Origin: Streptomyces sp. ICC1 | GTDB taxonomy: Bacteria; Actinomycetota; Actinomycetes; Streptomycetales; Streptomycetaceae | Direction of reading: 5' to 3' | DNA: 64,000 nucleotides | Assembly: GCF_003287935.1 (NCBI RefSeq) | Contig: NZ_CP030287.1 | Coordinates: 3,252,267-3,316,266 of the forward strand | Part shown: positions 34,134 through 44,243 of the stretch, piece after piece | Layout of the letters: every line of letters begins with the position of its first letter | How positions within the stretch are numbered: position 1 is the stretch's first letter | Notes under the pieces: model-generated | The model's database searches: none | What the model saw: only the letters and a program-made list of their open reading frames with translations | What the model was told of the DNA's origin: nothing | Translations under genes and position numbers: made by a program

Positions 34134-34993
34134 GGGACCGGAGGACCATGGGCAACCAGAGGAGCAGGCAAGTGCAGCGGCTGACCGCGGAGAACGTGAC
34201 CCTCGGCTACGACCGGCGGGTCATCGCCGAGAACCTGTCGGTGGAGGTCCCGGACAACTCCTTCACCGTGATCGTCGGGCCCAACGCCTGCGGCAAGTCC
34301 ACCCTGCTGCGCGCCCTGTCGCGGATGCTGAAGCCCTCGCAGGGGCGGGTGCTGCTGGACGGGCAGGCCATCGGGTCGATGCCGGCGAAGAAGGTCGCCA
34401 AGACGCTGGGCCTGCTGCCGCAGTCCTCGATCGCACCCGACGGGATCACGGTCAGCGACCTGGTGTCGCGCGGCCGCTACCCGCACCAGGGGCTGCTGCG
34501 GCAGTGGTCGGAGCAGGACGAGCGGATCGTGAACGAGTCGATGGCCTCGACCGGGGTCGCCGAGCTCGCCGACCGGGCCGTGGACGAGCTCTCGGGCGGG
34601 CAGCGCCAGCGGGTGTGGATCGCGATGGCGCTGGCGCAGCAGACCCCGCTGCTGCTGCTGGACGAGCCGACGACCTACCTCGACATCCAGCACCAGCTCG
34701 ACGTGCTGGACCTGTGCGCGGAGCTCCACGAGGAGCAGGGGCGGACGCTGGTCGCGGTGCTGCACGATCTGAACCACGCGGCCCGGTACGCGACCCACCT
34801 GATCGCGATGCGGGACGGGAGGGTCGTCACGGAGGGGCCGCCGGCGGAGGTGGTCACGGCGGAGCTGGTGGAGCGGGTGTTCGGGCTGCGGTGCCAGGTC
34901 ATCGCCGACCCGGAGACGGGGACGCCGCTGGTGGTTCCCGCCGCGCGGGCGGCGCGGGCGGCCCGGGCGCGGGTGGTGGCTCACGCCGAGTAG
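34130..34993 (+). CDS. Siderophore ABC importer ATPase (FecE/FepC type)
   Basis: 287 residues. Walker A G-P-N-A-C-G-K-S-T, signature L-S-G-G-Q-R-Q-R, Walker B LLLLDEPTTYLD, switch His in LHDLNHA. It powers the two upstream permeases. No ferric-siderophore binding lipoprotein is encoded in this cluster, so one from elsewhere must deliver the ligand. The C-terminal tail is Ala/Arg-rich. Confidence 0.92.
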   Translation: MRDRRTMGNQRSRQVQRLTAENVTLGYDRRVIAENLSVEVPDNSFTVIVGPNACGKSTLLRALSRMLKPSQGRVLLDGQAIGSMPAKKVAKTLGLLPQSSIAPDGITVSDLVSRGRYPHQGLLRQWSEQDERIVNESMASTGVAELADRAVDELSGGQRQRVWIAMALAQQTPLLLLDEPTTYLDIQHQLDVLDLCAELHEEQGRTLVAVLHDLNHAARYATHLIAMRDGRVVTEGPPAEVVTAELVERVFGLRCQVIADPETGTPLVVPAARAARAARARVVAHAE

Positions 34994-35046
34994 CCGGTGC
35001 GGGACGTCTCCCGGGGCTGGGTTCGGCGGGCCGGAGGCGGCGATCG

Positions 35047-35394
35047 CTACAGGAGGCTTTTGAGCTTCAGGAGGTCGCGGAAGCCCGCCTCCAGGCGGAT
35101 GCGGCCGCAGGCCCAGGCCTTGGCGAACTTGAGCTCGCCCGCCACCAGCGCGACCAGGTCGTCGCCGGTCATGGCGAGCCGGATCGCGGCCTTGGCGGGC
35201 GGCGGCCCCGGGGCCACCGCGTCCACCCGGATCCGGCCTCCGTCGAGGCGGCCCGCGAACGTCCGGTCCAGGTCGGTGATGTGGCAGCTCAGCGAGCGGT
35301 CGAGCGCGGTCGCACCGCGCACGTCGCCTTCGGCCCGCGCCAGGTTGTCGGAGAGTTGGTCGAGTGCCGCACGGCACTCCTCGATCGTAGCCAT
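35047..35394 (-). CDS. SCP2 sterol-carrier-domain protein, 115 aa
   Basis: A single SCP2 domain: ECRAALDQLSDNLA, DRSLSCHITDLDRTFAGRL, AIRLAMTGDDLVALVAGELKFAKAWACGRIRLEAGFRDLLKL. The family forms a lipid-binding pocket; the ligand in bacteria is not known. It is conserved next to tlyA in streptomycetes as I recall and is divergent from the tiny gene at 35460. Confidence 0.88.
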   Translation of the reverse strand: MATIEECRAALDQLSDNLARAEGDVRGATALDRSLSCHITDLDRTFAGRLDGGRIRVDAVAPGPPPAKAAIRLAMTGDDLVALVAGELKFAKAWACGRIRLEAGFRDLLKLKSLL

Positions 35395-35459
35395 CGTGAT
35401 CACGACCGTACCGCAGAGCCGTGCGTGGTCGCGGCGCGCTACGGGGTAGCGTCGGGGGC

Positions 35460-35717
35460 ATGAGCGACGAAGTGCCCGACGCCCCGCAGGATCCGCCCGC
35501 GCCGCCCGCGGAGGCCGCGCCGGCCGCGCTGGGCGTCGTACGCACGGCCACCGGGCACGCCGGGGTGGACGCGGGGCTGGAGCGGCTGGCGGACGCGGAC
35601 CACCTCCCGGCGGACGGACACCTCGAGGTGTACGAGGATGTGCACAGGGGGCTGCGCTCCGCGCTGACCGCGCTGGACGCGCCCACCGGCCCCCGTCGTG
35701 ACGAAAACAGGAGCTGA
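35460..35717 (+). CDS. Small conserved actinobacterial protein, 85 aa
   Basis: Begins M-S-D-E-V-P-D-A-P with an Ala/Pro-rich disordered start, then one helical segment (GVDAGLERLADADHLPADGHLEVYEDVHRGLRSALTAL). It ends 8 bases before the tlyA start, suggesting an operon. A possible ribosome- or chromatin-associated helper, but no function is known. Confidence 0.75.
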   Translation: MSDEVPDAPQDPPAPPAEAAPAALGVVRTATGHAGVDAGLERLADADHLPADGHLEVYEDVHRGLRSALTALDAPTGPRRDENRS

Positions 35718-35724
35718 ACCGAAC

Positions 35725-36536
<812 letters not shown>

Positions 36537-36540
<4 letters not shown>

Positions 36541-37490
36541 GCAGTATGTCGGGGGAATCGGCGCAGTCGGGGGAAGCGGCACCGTCGGGGGAGGCGGGGG
36601 CGCGGACCGTCTTCCTGCTCGCGCACACCGGGCGGCCGGCGGCCATCCGCAGCGCCGAGCTGGTCGTACAGGGGCTGCTGCGCAGCGGTCTGGGCGTACG
36701 GGTGCTGCGGCACGAGGCGGTGGACCTGCCGCTGCCGCCCGAGGTGGAGCTGGTGGCCGAGTGCACGCCGGAGGTGCTCGACGGGTGCGAGCTGCTGATC
36801 GTGCTGGGCGGTGACGGGACCCTGCTGCGCGGCGCGGAGTTCGCGCGGGGCTCGGGCGTGCCGATGCTCGGCGTCAACCTGGGCCGGGTGGGGTTCCTCG
36901 CGGAGGCCGAGCGGGACGATCTGGACAAGGTCGTGGACCGGGTCGTGACGCGGGAGTACGAGGTCGAGGAGCGGATGACCCTCGATGTGGTCGTGCGGAC
37001 CAACGGTGACGTCCTGCACCGGGACTGGGCGCTGAACGAGGCGGCCGTCCAGAAGGTGTCCCCGGAGCGGATGCTCGAGGTGGTCCTGGAGATCGACGGG
37101 CGCCCGGTGTCCGGCTTCGGGTGTGACGGGATCGTCTGCGCGACGCCGACGGGCTCGACGGCGTACGCCTTCTCGGCCGGCGGGCCGGTGGTCTGGCCGG
37201 AGGTCGAGGCGCTGCTGATGGTGCCGATCAGCGCGCACGCGCTGTTCGCGAAGCCGCTGGTGACCTCGCCGGACTCGGTGCTGGCGGTGGAGGTGCAGAC
37301 CGGGACCCCGCACGGGGTGCTGTGGTGCGACGGGCGCCGGACGGTGGAACTGCCCGCCGGGGCCCGGGTGGAGGTCCGGCGGGGGACGGTGCCGGTCCGG
37401 CTCGCGCGGCTGCACCACGCCTCGTTCACGGACCGGCTCGTCGCGAAGTTCGCGCTGCCGGTGTCCGGGTGGCGCGGGGCGCCGCACTAG
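36537..37490 (+). CDS. nadK: NAD kinase
   Basis: 317 residues. After a low-complexity Gly/Ser/Glu start (~22 residues) come the family motifs GGDGT (VLGGDGTLLRGAE), NLGRVGFL, the NE/D pair WALNEAAVQK, and CDGIVCATPTGSTAY. It phosphorylates NAD to NADP using ATP or polyphosphate. It is coupled to tlyA (ATGA) and followed by recN, the usual actinobacterial order. Confidence 0.94.
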
Positions 37491-37623
37491 GGCCGTGGAG
37501 CGGGAGGGCGCCGGGCGTCGCACCGGCTCCGTACCTCGGGTGTACGTAAATAGCATGATTGTTCGACCGGGTCTGGGCGGGTGACGTCACATGGCACCCG
37601 TGAAACCTCGGTATCGTCGTCCC

Positions 37624-39378
37624 GTGCTTGAGGAGATGCGGATACGGTCGCTCGGGGTCATCGACGACGCGGTGGTCGAGCTGTCGCCCGGTTTCACCGC
37701 GGTGACCGGCGAGACCGGCGCGGGCAAGACCATGGTCGTCACCAGCCTCGGGCTGCTGCTCGGCGGGCGGGCCGACCCCGCGCTGGTGCGGATCGGGGCC
37801 AAGGCGGCGGTCGTCGAAGGACGCATCGTCATGCGCCCGGACGCCCCCGCCGCGCTGCGCGCCGAGGAAGCCGGCGCCGAGCTCGACGACGGCGCCCTGC
37901 TGATCAGCCGGACCGTCTCCGCCGAGGGCCGCTCGCGCGCCCACGTCGGCGGCCGCTCCGTACCCGTCGGCCTGCTCGCCGAACTCGCCGAAGACCTCGT
38001 CGCCGTCCACGGCCAGACCGACCAGCAGGGCCTGCTCCGGCCGGCCCGGCAGCGCCAGGCCCTCGACCGGTACGCGGGCGACGCGGTCGCCGTCCCGCTG
38101 GAGAAGTACGCCGCCGCCCACCGGCGGCTGCGCGCGGTCGCCGGAGAGCTGGAGGAGATCACCACCCGGGCCAGGGAACGCGCCCAGGAGGCCGATCTGC
38201 TGCGCTTCGGGCTCGACGAGATCAACGCCGTCGAGCCGGTCGCCGGCGAGGACGTCGAGCTGGCCGCGGAGGCGGAACGCCTCGGCCACGCCGAATCCCT
38301 GTCCTCGGCGGCCCAGGTCGCGCACGCGGCCCTCGCCGGCAACGTGGAGGACCCCGAGGGCGTCGACGCGGGCGCGCTCGTCGCCGGGGCGCACCGCGCA
38401 CTGGAATCCGTACGCTCCCACGACCCGGCGCTCGGCGCGCTCGCCGAGCGGATCGGGGAGCTGGGCATCCTGCTCGGGGACGTGGCCGGGGAACTGGCCG
38501 GCTACGCGGACGACCTGGACGCCGACCCGCTGCGGCTGGCGGCCGTGGAGGAGCGGCGCGCGGCGCTGACCCAGCTGACCCGCAAGTACGGCTCCGCGCG
38601 GAACGGCTCCGCGCAGCACACGGTGGACTCCGTACTGGAGTGGGCCGAGCGGGGATCCGTACGGCTGCTGGAGCTGGACGGCGACGACGGGCGGATCGGC
38701 GAACTGACCGCGGAACGCGACGGGCTGCGGATGGAACTCTCCTCCCTGGCCCAGGCGTTGACCGATGCCCGGAGCGAGGCGGCGACCCGCTTCGCGTCGG
38801 CGGTCACCGAGGAGCTGGCCTCGCTGGCGATGCCGCACGCACGGGTCACCATCGACATCCGGCAGACCGAGGACCCCGACGGGGTCGAGGTCGGCGGGCG
38901 GCTCGTCGCCTACGGGCCCTCGGGCACCGACGAGGTCGAACTGCTGCTGGCCCCGCACCCCGGGGCCCAGCCGCGGCCGATCGCCAAGGGCGCGTCGGGC
39001 GGTGAGCTGTCGCGGGTGATGCTGGCCGTCGAGGTCGTCTTCGCGGGCTCCGACCCGGTGCCGACCTACCTCTTCGACGAGGTCGACGCGGGCGTCGGCG
39101 GCAAGGCGGCCATCGAGGTCGGGCGGCGGCTCGCGAAACTGGCCAAGTCGGCGCAGGTCGTGGTCGTCACCCACCTGCCGCAGGTGGCGGCCTTCGCGGA
39201 CCGCCAACTGCTGGTCGAGAAGACCAGCGACGGCTCCGTGACGAGGAGCGGCGTCACCGTCCTGGAGGGCGAGGACCGCATCCGCGAGCTGTCGCGGATG
39301 CTGGCCGGCCACGAGGACTCGGCGTCGGCGCGGGCGCACGCGGAGGAACTGCTCGCGGCCGCGCAGGGCTCGGCGTAG
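37624..39378 (+). CDS. recN: DNA repair ATPase RecN
   Basis: 584 residues from GTG 37624 (V-L-E-E-M-R-I-R-S-L-G-V), the start that matches the family; ATG 37591 would add 11 residues. An SMC-like ABC protein: Walker A G-E-T-G-A-G-K-T, long coiled-coil arms in the middle (~150-380), signature G-A-S-G-G-E-L-S-R and Walker B YLFDEVDAGVGG near the C terminus. It acts in double-strand-break repair. TATCGT just upstream may be a leaderless -10. Confidence 0.94.
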   Translation: MLEEMRIRSLGVIDDAVVELSPGFTAVTGETGAGKTMVVTSLGLLLGGRADPALVRIGAKAAVVEGRIVMRPDAPAALRAEEAGAELDDGALLISRTVSAEGRSRAHVGGRSVPVGLLAELAEDLVAVHGQTDQQGLLRPARQRQALDRYAGDAVAVPLEKYAAAHRRLRAVAGELEEITTRARERAQEADLLRFGLDEINAVEPVAGEDVELAAEAERLGHAESLSSAAQVAHAALAGNVEDPEGVDAGALVAGAHRALESVRSHDPALGALAERIGELGILLGDVAGELAGYADDLDADPLRLAAVEERRAALTQLTRKYGSARNGSAQHTVDSVLEWAERGSVRLLELDGDDGRIGELTAERDGLRMELSSLAQALTDARSEAATRFASAVTEELASLAMPHARVTIDIRQTEDPDGVEVGGRLVAYGPSGTDEVELLLAPHPGAQPRPIAKGASGGELSRVMLAVEVVFAGSDPVPTYLFDEVDAGVGGKAAIEVGRRLAKLAKSAQVVVVTHLPQVAAFADRQLLVEKTSDGSVTRSGVTVLEGEDRIRELSRMLAGHEDSASARAHAEELLAAAQGSA

Positions 39379-39544
39379 CGCCCGCCCGGGCGTCCGGCTG
39401 ACGCCCCGCTAGCCCGTGTGGGTGAGGATCAGGGGTGCCGAGCGGTATCTCCTACGGGATCCGCACCCGAATGGTCCCGGAACGCGCGTGCGGACTGGCA
39501 TTCTGGGCGACGTCTCTGCCTCCCTCACCCTGGAGCTTCGGCCC

Positions 39545-40612
39545 GTGAGCAGCTCCCCGGTATCGGTATCGGTCCCCGTCCTTCGCACCGTCCAGGTGCT
39601 CGGCGGCGCGAGCGGCGGTGCGCACGTGCGGTCGCTGGCCACCGGGCTCGCCGCGCGGGGCGTACGGGTCACCGTGTGCGCACCCGTCGAAGCCGAGGGG
39701 GAGTACGACTTCACCAGCGCCGGGGCGCGGTTCACCCCGGACGCGGTGAGCGCGCTGCGGGCCGCGTGCGTCGAGGCCGACGTCGTGCACGCGCACGGCG
39801 TACGGGCCGGCATGCGGGCGGCGCTGGCCCTGCGCGGGCGCCGGGTCCCGCTGGTCGTCAGCTGGCACGGCGGCGGCCCCGGAGCCGGCCGGCTGAGCCT
39901 GCTCCTGGAACGGCACGTGGCCCGCGCCGCGGCGGTCGTCCTCGGCGCCTCCTCGGCGCAGGTCGACCTGGCCCGGCTGCGCGGGGCGCGGGACGCACGG
40001 CTGGCGGCGGTGGCGGTGCCGACCGGGCCGCCGGCCGTGGATCCGGGCAAGGTGCGGGCGGAACTCGGCGTCGTGGAGCGGCCGTTGCTGATCGCGGTCG
40101 GGAGCCTGGTGCCGAGGCGCGGCTACTCCCTGCTGCTGGACGCGGCGAGGGCGTGGCGGACGCTGGACCCGGTGCCGCTGCTGGTGATCGCGGGGGAGGG
40201 CCCGATGCGGGCGGAACTCGCGCGGCGCATCCACGAGGAGGGCCTGCCGGTACGGCTCCTCGGGCGCCGGAGCGATGCCGTGCGGCTGCTCGCGGCGGCG
40301 GACGTCGCGGTGCTCCCGAGCCGGTGGGAGGCGCGGTCGCCGCTGGCGCAGGAGGCTCTGCGGGTGGGCGTGCCGTTGGTGGCGACGGCGGTGGGCGGTG
40401 TCCCCGAGCTGGTGGGCGAGGCGGGCGTGCTGGTGCCGTACGGCGACGCGGGGGCGCTGGCCGGCGCGGTCTCGGCGCTGCTGGCGGATCCCGCGCGGCG
40501 GGCGGAGCTGGCGGCGGCGGGGCGGGCGCAGGCGGCGACGTGGCCGTCGGAGGACGACACGGTGGCGCAGGTCCTGTCGGTGTACGACGAACTGACGGCC
40601 CGCCCCCGCTAG
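39545..40612 (+). CDS. Glycosyltransferase family 4, GT-B fold
   Basis: 355 residues from GTG 39545; the open frame upstream to 39416 lacks coding character. N-domain: TVQVLGGASGGAHVRSLATGLAARG. C-domain: ALLIAVGSLVPRRGYSLLLDA-type start, VIAGEGPM, RLLGRRSDAVRLLAAADVAVLPSRWEARSPLAQEALRVGVPLVATAVGGVPELV with the E-x7-E motif of GT4 donors. It adds a sugar from a nucleotide sugar to an unknown acceptor. The position next to recN is conserved as far as I recall. Confidence 0.88.
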   Translation: MSSSPVSVSVPVLRTVQVLGGASGGAHVRSLATGLAARGVRVTVCAPVEAEGEYDFTSAGARFTPDAVSALRAACVEADVVHAHGVRAGMRAALALRGRRVPLVVSWHGGGPGAGRLSLLLERHVARAAAVVLGASSAQVDLARLRGARDARLAAVAVPTGPPAVDPGKVRAELGVVERPLLIAVGSLVPRRGYSLLLDAARAWRTLDPVPLLVIAGEGPMRAELARRIHEEGLPVRLLGRRSDAVRLLAAADVAVLPSRWEARSPLAQEALRVGVPLVATAVGGVPELVGEAGVLVPYGDAGALAGAVSALLADPARRAELAAAGRAQAATWPSEDDTVAQVLSVYDELTARPR

Positions 40613-40741
40613 CCCGTATCCGGGCCTGCCCTGCCCGGGCCCTGCCCGGGTCTTGTCCGGGTCTTGCCGCAGCCGTTTGGCGTCGGCCGTGCCGTTTCCC
40701 GGGGCCGGGCCGCGGGGTGTGCCGCGCGCGGGGCGAAGTCC

Positions 40742-40854
40742 CCTACCCGCCCTTCCACCGTTCCCCGGAGCTCCGCCCCGGACCCGTTGCCGCGTGCGGC
40801 GCCGCTGCCGGGGTCCGGGCGGAGCCCGGGGAACGGTGGAAGGGCGGGTGGGGG
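40742..40854. repeat. Large near-perfect inverted repeat (~43-bp arms)
   Basis: The left arm 40742-40785 (TACCCGCCCTTCCACCGTTC and on) is almost the reverse complement of 40810-40854 (ending GGTGGAAGGGCGGGTGGGG), with three or four mismatches or single-base gaps and a ~24-base loop. It lies in a gap of about 430 bases (40613-41044) that shows no coding capacity. It could be a terminator for the two convergent genes or a dispersed streptomycete repeat. Confidence 0.88.
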
Positions 40855-40966
40855 ACAGCCCCGCAGGGCCAACCGCCGCCCACCGGCCAGGCGACCGGCG
40901 GCGGTGGCAGGGGCCCCGCCCCGCCCTCGCCGGACGGAGTCCGGCGCAGCGGCGCGAAGCCGATGA

Positions 40967-41056
40967 GGCCCGCCAGGGGCGAGGCGTGCGAGGGGTGCGT
41001 CAAGGAGGAGTGGCCCGCCAGGGGCGAGGCGTGCGAGCGGCGCGTCAAGAAGCAGC
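40967..41056. repeat. 45-bp direct repeat, two copies
   Basis: GGCCCGCCAGGGGCGAGGCG starts both copies (40967 and 41012); the 45-bp period is kept with five or six differences. The second copy extends over the last codons of the PucR regulator. A 45-bp period equals 15 codons, so the gene's tail may once have been longer. Confidence 0.8.
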
Positions 41057-42673
41057 GGGGGCCACGTGGCGGCGTGCGCGGAGGGCCAGGCTCAGGGAGA
41101 GGACCGTCTCCGGGTCGTCCAGGTCCGCACCCAGGAGCTCCGAGATGCGGGCCAGCCGGTTGTACAGCGTCTGCCGGTTCAGGTGCAGCTCGCGCGCCGT
41201 CTCCGCCTTGCGGCCCGCGTGGGCCAGGTACGTCTCCAGGGTGGGGAGCAGCGGGGGGCGCGAGACCGTGTCGTGGACCCGTAGGGCCCCGATCGCACGG
41301 TCCACGAAGGCCGCCAGGTCGGGGTGTTCGCGCAGCCGCCACAGGAGGAGGTCGATGTCCAGGCGGCGGGCGTCGTACCAGGGCCGGGCGGGCAGCCCGT
41401 GCGCGGCCGTGGCCGTCTCCGCGGCGTGCCGCAGGCCCGCCGAGGCCGCCGCCCAGCTGCCGCAGACGCCGACGACGACCGCCGCCGGAGCCCCCGCCCG
41501 CTCCAGGCCCGCCCGCTCGACGCCGGCCCGCAGGGCCGCCGCGACCCGATCGGCCACCGTCGTGCGTTCGGCGTCGGAGCGCAGGGACACCAGCAGCGGG
41601 ACGCGGCCCTCCACCGGGCGGACCCCGAGGAGGACCGGGACGCCGACCGAGGAGAGCTCCTCGAGGACCGCCCGGGCCAGGACCGCCCAGTTCCCCGACG
41701 GGCCCAGCTCCGAGGACAGCCGCATGACGACGGGCAGGAGCGGGCCGGTGCCGGGTTTGAAGCCGAGGACGCGGGCTTGCGCGGGGGCGTCCTCGGCCGA
41801 GATCCGGCCCTCGGCGAGGTCGGTCAGGAAGTCACCGCGGCCGCGCGCCGCCAGCTCGTCCTCCTGGCGGGCCTGCATCAGGACGACGGCCAGTACGCCC
41901 GCCGTCCGCTCCGCCGCCATCCGGTGCACGGGCAGCAGCGGGGAGGACACGCCCAGCAGGACCAGCCGGGCCCGGACCGATCCCGTGCCGTGGCCGCCCC
42001 CGGGGACGTCGACCACCACGGAGTTGCCGGAGGGCTCGGCCGGGCGCTGGCCCCGCATGCCCTCCCACACCTGGAGCGGATCCGCGGCTGCCTCCCCGGA
42101 GCCGGGTCCGGCGGCGTAGAGCAGCTGTCCGTCGGGGGTCTCCAGGAAGACCGGGTTCGAGGTGAAGTCGGCAAGGATGTGCAGGACCTGGGGGATCCCG
42201 CCGCCGCCGAGCAGGGCCTCCGTGCAGCGCCGGTGGACTTCCTCGGCCCGCTGGAGCAGGGCGTAGTGGTGGTTGACGATCTCGGTGTGCACCTCCTCCG
42301 TGACGGTCACGAAGGGGACTTCCCGGTGCAGTTGGACGAGGGGGAGCCCGGCGGCCCGCGCGGTCTCCACGAGCGTCGCCGGGAGCCGGGTGAAGCGCGG
42401 GCCCAGCTCGACGACCAGCGCCGCGATGCCGCGGTCCGCGAGGCGGCGCACGAAGGCGCGCTGCTCGGCGGGCCGGGTGCCGAGGCCGAGGCCGGTGGTC
42501 AGCAGCAGCTCGCCGCCCTTGAGCAGGGACGCGATGTTGGGGACCTCGCCGGCGTGTACCCAGCGCACGGTCCGGCCCAGCCGGTCGGCGCAGGCCATGA
42601 CCTCCGGAAGCCCGCTGCGCAGCCCCGGCAGCTCCAGCGCCCGCTGAACCGTGATCCCGCCCTGGTTGTCCAT
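41045..42673 (-). CDS. PucR-family transcriptional regulator
   Basis: 542 residues. An N-terminal PucR domain (ITVQRALELPGLRSGLPEVMACADRLGRTVRWVHAGEVPNIASLLKGGELLLTTG), a middle GAF-like sensor with a GGDEF-related fold, and a C-terminal PucR helix-turn-helix (LLPTLETYLAHAGRKAETARELHLNRQTLYNRLARISELLG). Such regulators respond to purine or amine metabolites. A 34-bp gap separates it from the FAD oxidase downstream on the same strand order, which may be its target. Confidence 0.9.
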   Translation of the reverse strand: MDNQGGITVQRALELPGLRSGLPEVMACADRLGRTVRWVHAGEVPNIASLLKGGELLLTTGLGLGTRPAEQRAFVRRLADRGIAALVVELGPRFTRLPATLVETARAAGLPLVQLHREVPFVTVTEEVHTEIVNHHYALLQRAEEVHRRCTEALLGGGGIPQVLHILADFTSNPVFLETPDGQLLYAAGPGSGEAAADPLQVWEGMRGQRPAEPSGNSVVVDVPGGGHGTGSVRARLVLLGVSSPLLPVHRMAAERTAGVLAVVLMQARQEDELAARGRGDFLTDLAEGRISAEDAPAQARVLGFKPGTGPLLPVVMRLSSELGPSGNWAVLARAVLEELSSVGVPVLLGVRPVEGRVPLLVSLRSDAERTTVADRVAAALRAGVERAGLERAGAPAAVVVGVCGSWAAASAGLRHAAETATAAHGLPARPWYDARRLDIDLLLWRLREHPDLAAFVDRAIGALRVHDTVSRPPLLPTLETYLAHAGRKAETARELHLNRQTLYNRLARISELLGADLDDPETVLSLSLALRARRHVAPAAS

Positions 42674-42707
42674 ATCGCGGACCGTACCGGCCGTCCGGTT
42701 CCCGGGG

Positions 42708-44090
42708 CTACCCGGGCCTGATGTTGTGGTTGAAGCGGAAGACGTTGTCCGGGTCGTACTCCCGCTTCACCGCGCCCAGCCGGGCCAGGTTCGCCTCGCC
42801 GAGCCCGGCCACCACCCGTTCCGGGCCCTCGTCGCCGGTGAAGTTGAGGTAGACCGCGCCGGTGCTCCAGGGCAGCACGTCGGCGCGCACGTCCTTGACC
42901 CACCGGCGGCACCGGTCGTCCTCGGCCGGGTCCTCCCAGATGCCGAAGGGGTGCACGGCCCACGGGGCGTCGCGGTACGGGACCGGGAACTCCGGGGGGC
43001 CGGTGGCGATGGCGCCGCCCAGCGGGAACATGACGTGCTGGGTGCCGGTCGGCACCGGCATCGAGGAGGCGCGGCCGCAGAACACGTCCACCAGCTCGTC
43101 GGGCAGGCCGGTCAGGTACTCGGCCGACCAGTAGTTCCGCAGGCCGGGCGGATCGTCCATCATGCACTGGAGGTCCGCGTACGGGAGGGCGGTCAGCACC
43201 TCGGCGACGTGCGGAAGCGCGAGCAGCGGCGCGACGAGCGCCCGCAGGGCCTCCTCACCGCCCGCGTAGGTCACCAGCGCCCCCGCCAGCAGTGTCCCGA
43301 CCAGGTGCTCCGGTACGAAGGGCTCCGGCGGGCCGGTCATGTAGATCATGCCGCCGCCGACCTCGGGTCCGGCGGCCTCGAGGAGGTCCCGGTACGCGCG
43401 CAGCACCTCGGGGCCCGACTCCGGGGGGTACAGGAGCAGGCACATCGCGAACTCCGGCAGGTCGTGCAGGCGCAGCGTCAGTGAGGTCGCCACGCCGAAG
43501 TTCCCGCCGCCGCCGTGCAGGGCCCAGAACAGCTCGGGGTGGTCCTCGGCGGTCACGGTGAGCGTCCTCCCGTCCGCGGTGACCAGGTCCGCGCCGAGCA
43601 GGTTGTCCACGGCCAGGCCGAAGTTGCGGTCCAGCCAGCCGGAGCCGCCGCCCAGGACGAAGCCGGCGACGCCGGTGGTGGAGACGCGGCCGCCCGTGGT
43701 GGCGAGCGCGTACGGCTGGCAGGCACGGTCCAGGTGGCTCATGACGGCGCCGCCGCCGACCCGTACGGCCTTCGCGCCGGGGTGCACGGTGACCTCGTTC
43801 ATCCGGCGCATGTCGATGACGACCCCGCCGTCGTTGAGGGACATCCCGGCCACGCTGTGGCCGCCGCCGCGGACCGCCACGGGCAGGTCCAGCTCGCGGG
43901 CGAAGCGGACGGCGGTGACCACGTCCGCCTCGCTCTCGCACCGGGCGATGACGGCCGGGCGGCGGTCGATCATCGCGTTGAAGATCGTGCGGGCCTCGTC
44001 GTACCCCGGGTCCTCGGGGGCGAACACCTCGCCGGCGAGGTCTTCGCGGAGCGCGGCCAGCGCCGCGCCCGCCTTCGAAGTGGGAGCCAT
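42708..44090 (-). CDS. FAD-linked oxidase, berberine-bridge-enzyme type
   Basis: 460 residues from ATG 44090. An FAD_binding_4 domain with the His that can bind flavin covalently in V-R-G-G-G-H-S-V-A-G; the second (Cys) attachment site of bicovalent BBE enzymes is not seen, since the usual C-x-x-V/I-G segment reads ATTGGRVSTTGVAGFVLGGG. The C-terminal BBE motif is RLGAVKREYDPDNVFRFNHNI. These enzymes oxidise alcohols, amines or sugars with oxygen. The substrate is unknown. Confidence 0.9.
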   Translation of the reverse strand: MAPTSKAGAALAALREDLAGEVFAPEDPGYDEARTIFNAMIDRRPAVIARCESEADVVTAVRFARELDLPVAVRGGGHSVAGMSLNDGGVVIDMRRMNEVTVHPGAKAVRVGGGAVMSHLDRACQPYALATTGGRVSTTGVAGFVLGGGSGWLDRNFGLAVDNLLGADLVTADGRTLTVTAEDHPELFWALHGGGGNFGVATSLTLRLHDLPEFAMCLLLYPPESGPEVLRAYRDLLEAAGPEVGGGMIYMTGPPEPFVPEHLVGTLLAGALVTYAGGEEALRALVAPLLALPHVAEVLTALPYADLQCMMDDPPGLRNYWSAEYLTGLPDELVDVFCGRASSMPVPTGTQHVMFPLGGAIATGPPEFPVPYRDAPWAVHPFGIWEDPAEDDRCRRWVKDVRADVLPWSTGAVYLNFTGDEGPERVVAGLGEANLARLGAVKREYDPDNVFRFNHNIRPG

Positions 44091-44243
44091 GGCTGCCCCT
44101 TCCGCGCAGGGGAGGGCATAGGACCCTTCCAGCCTAGGCGGGGACGGGGGAGCGGGCGCGGCGGGACGGCCGCGGGAGGCCCCCGGGACGGCCGCCGAGG
44201 GCCGGCGCCGAGGGGAGCGGCCCCCGGGCACCGGCCGGGCCCG

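Noticed and set aside
37426..39339. 637-codon minus-strand frame over recN
   Set aside because: Shadow frame; RecN motifs in order are on the plus strand.
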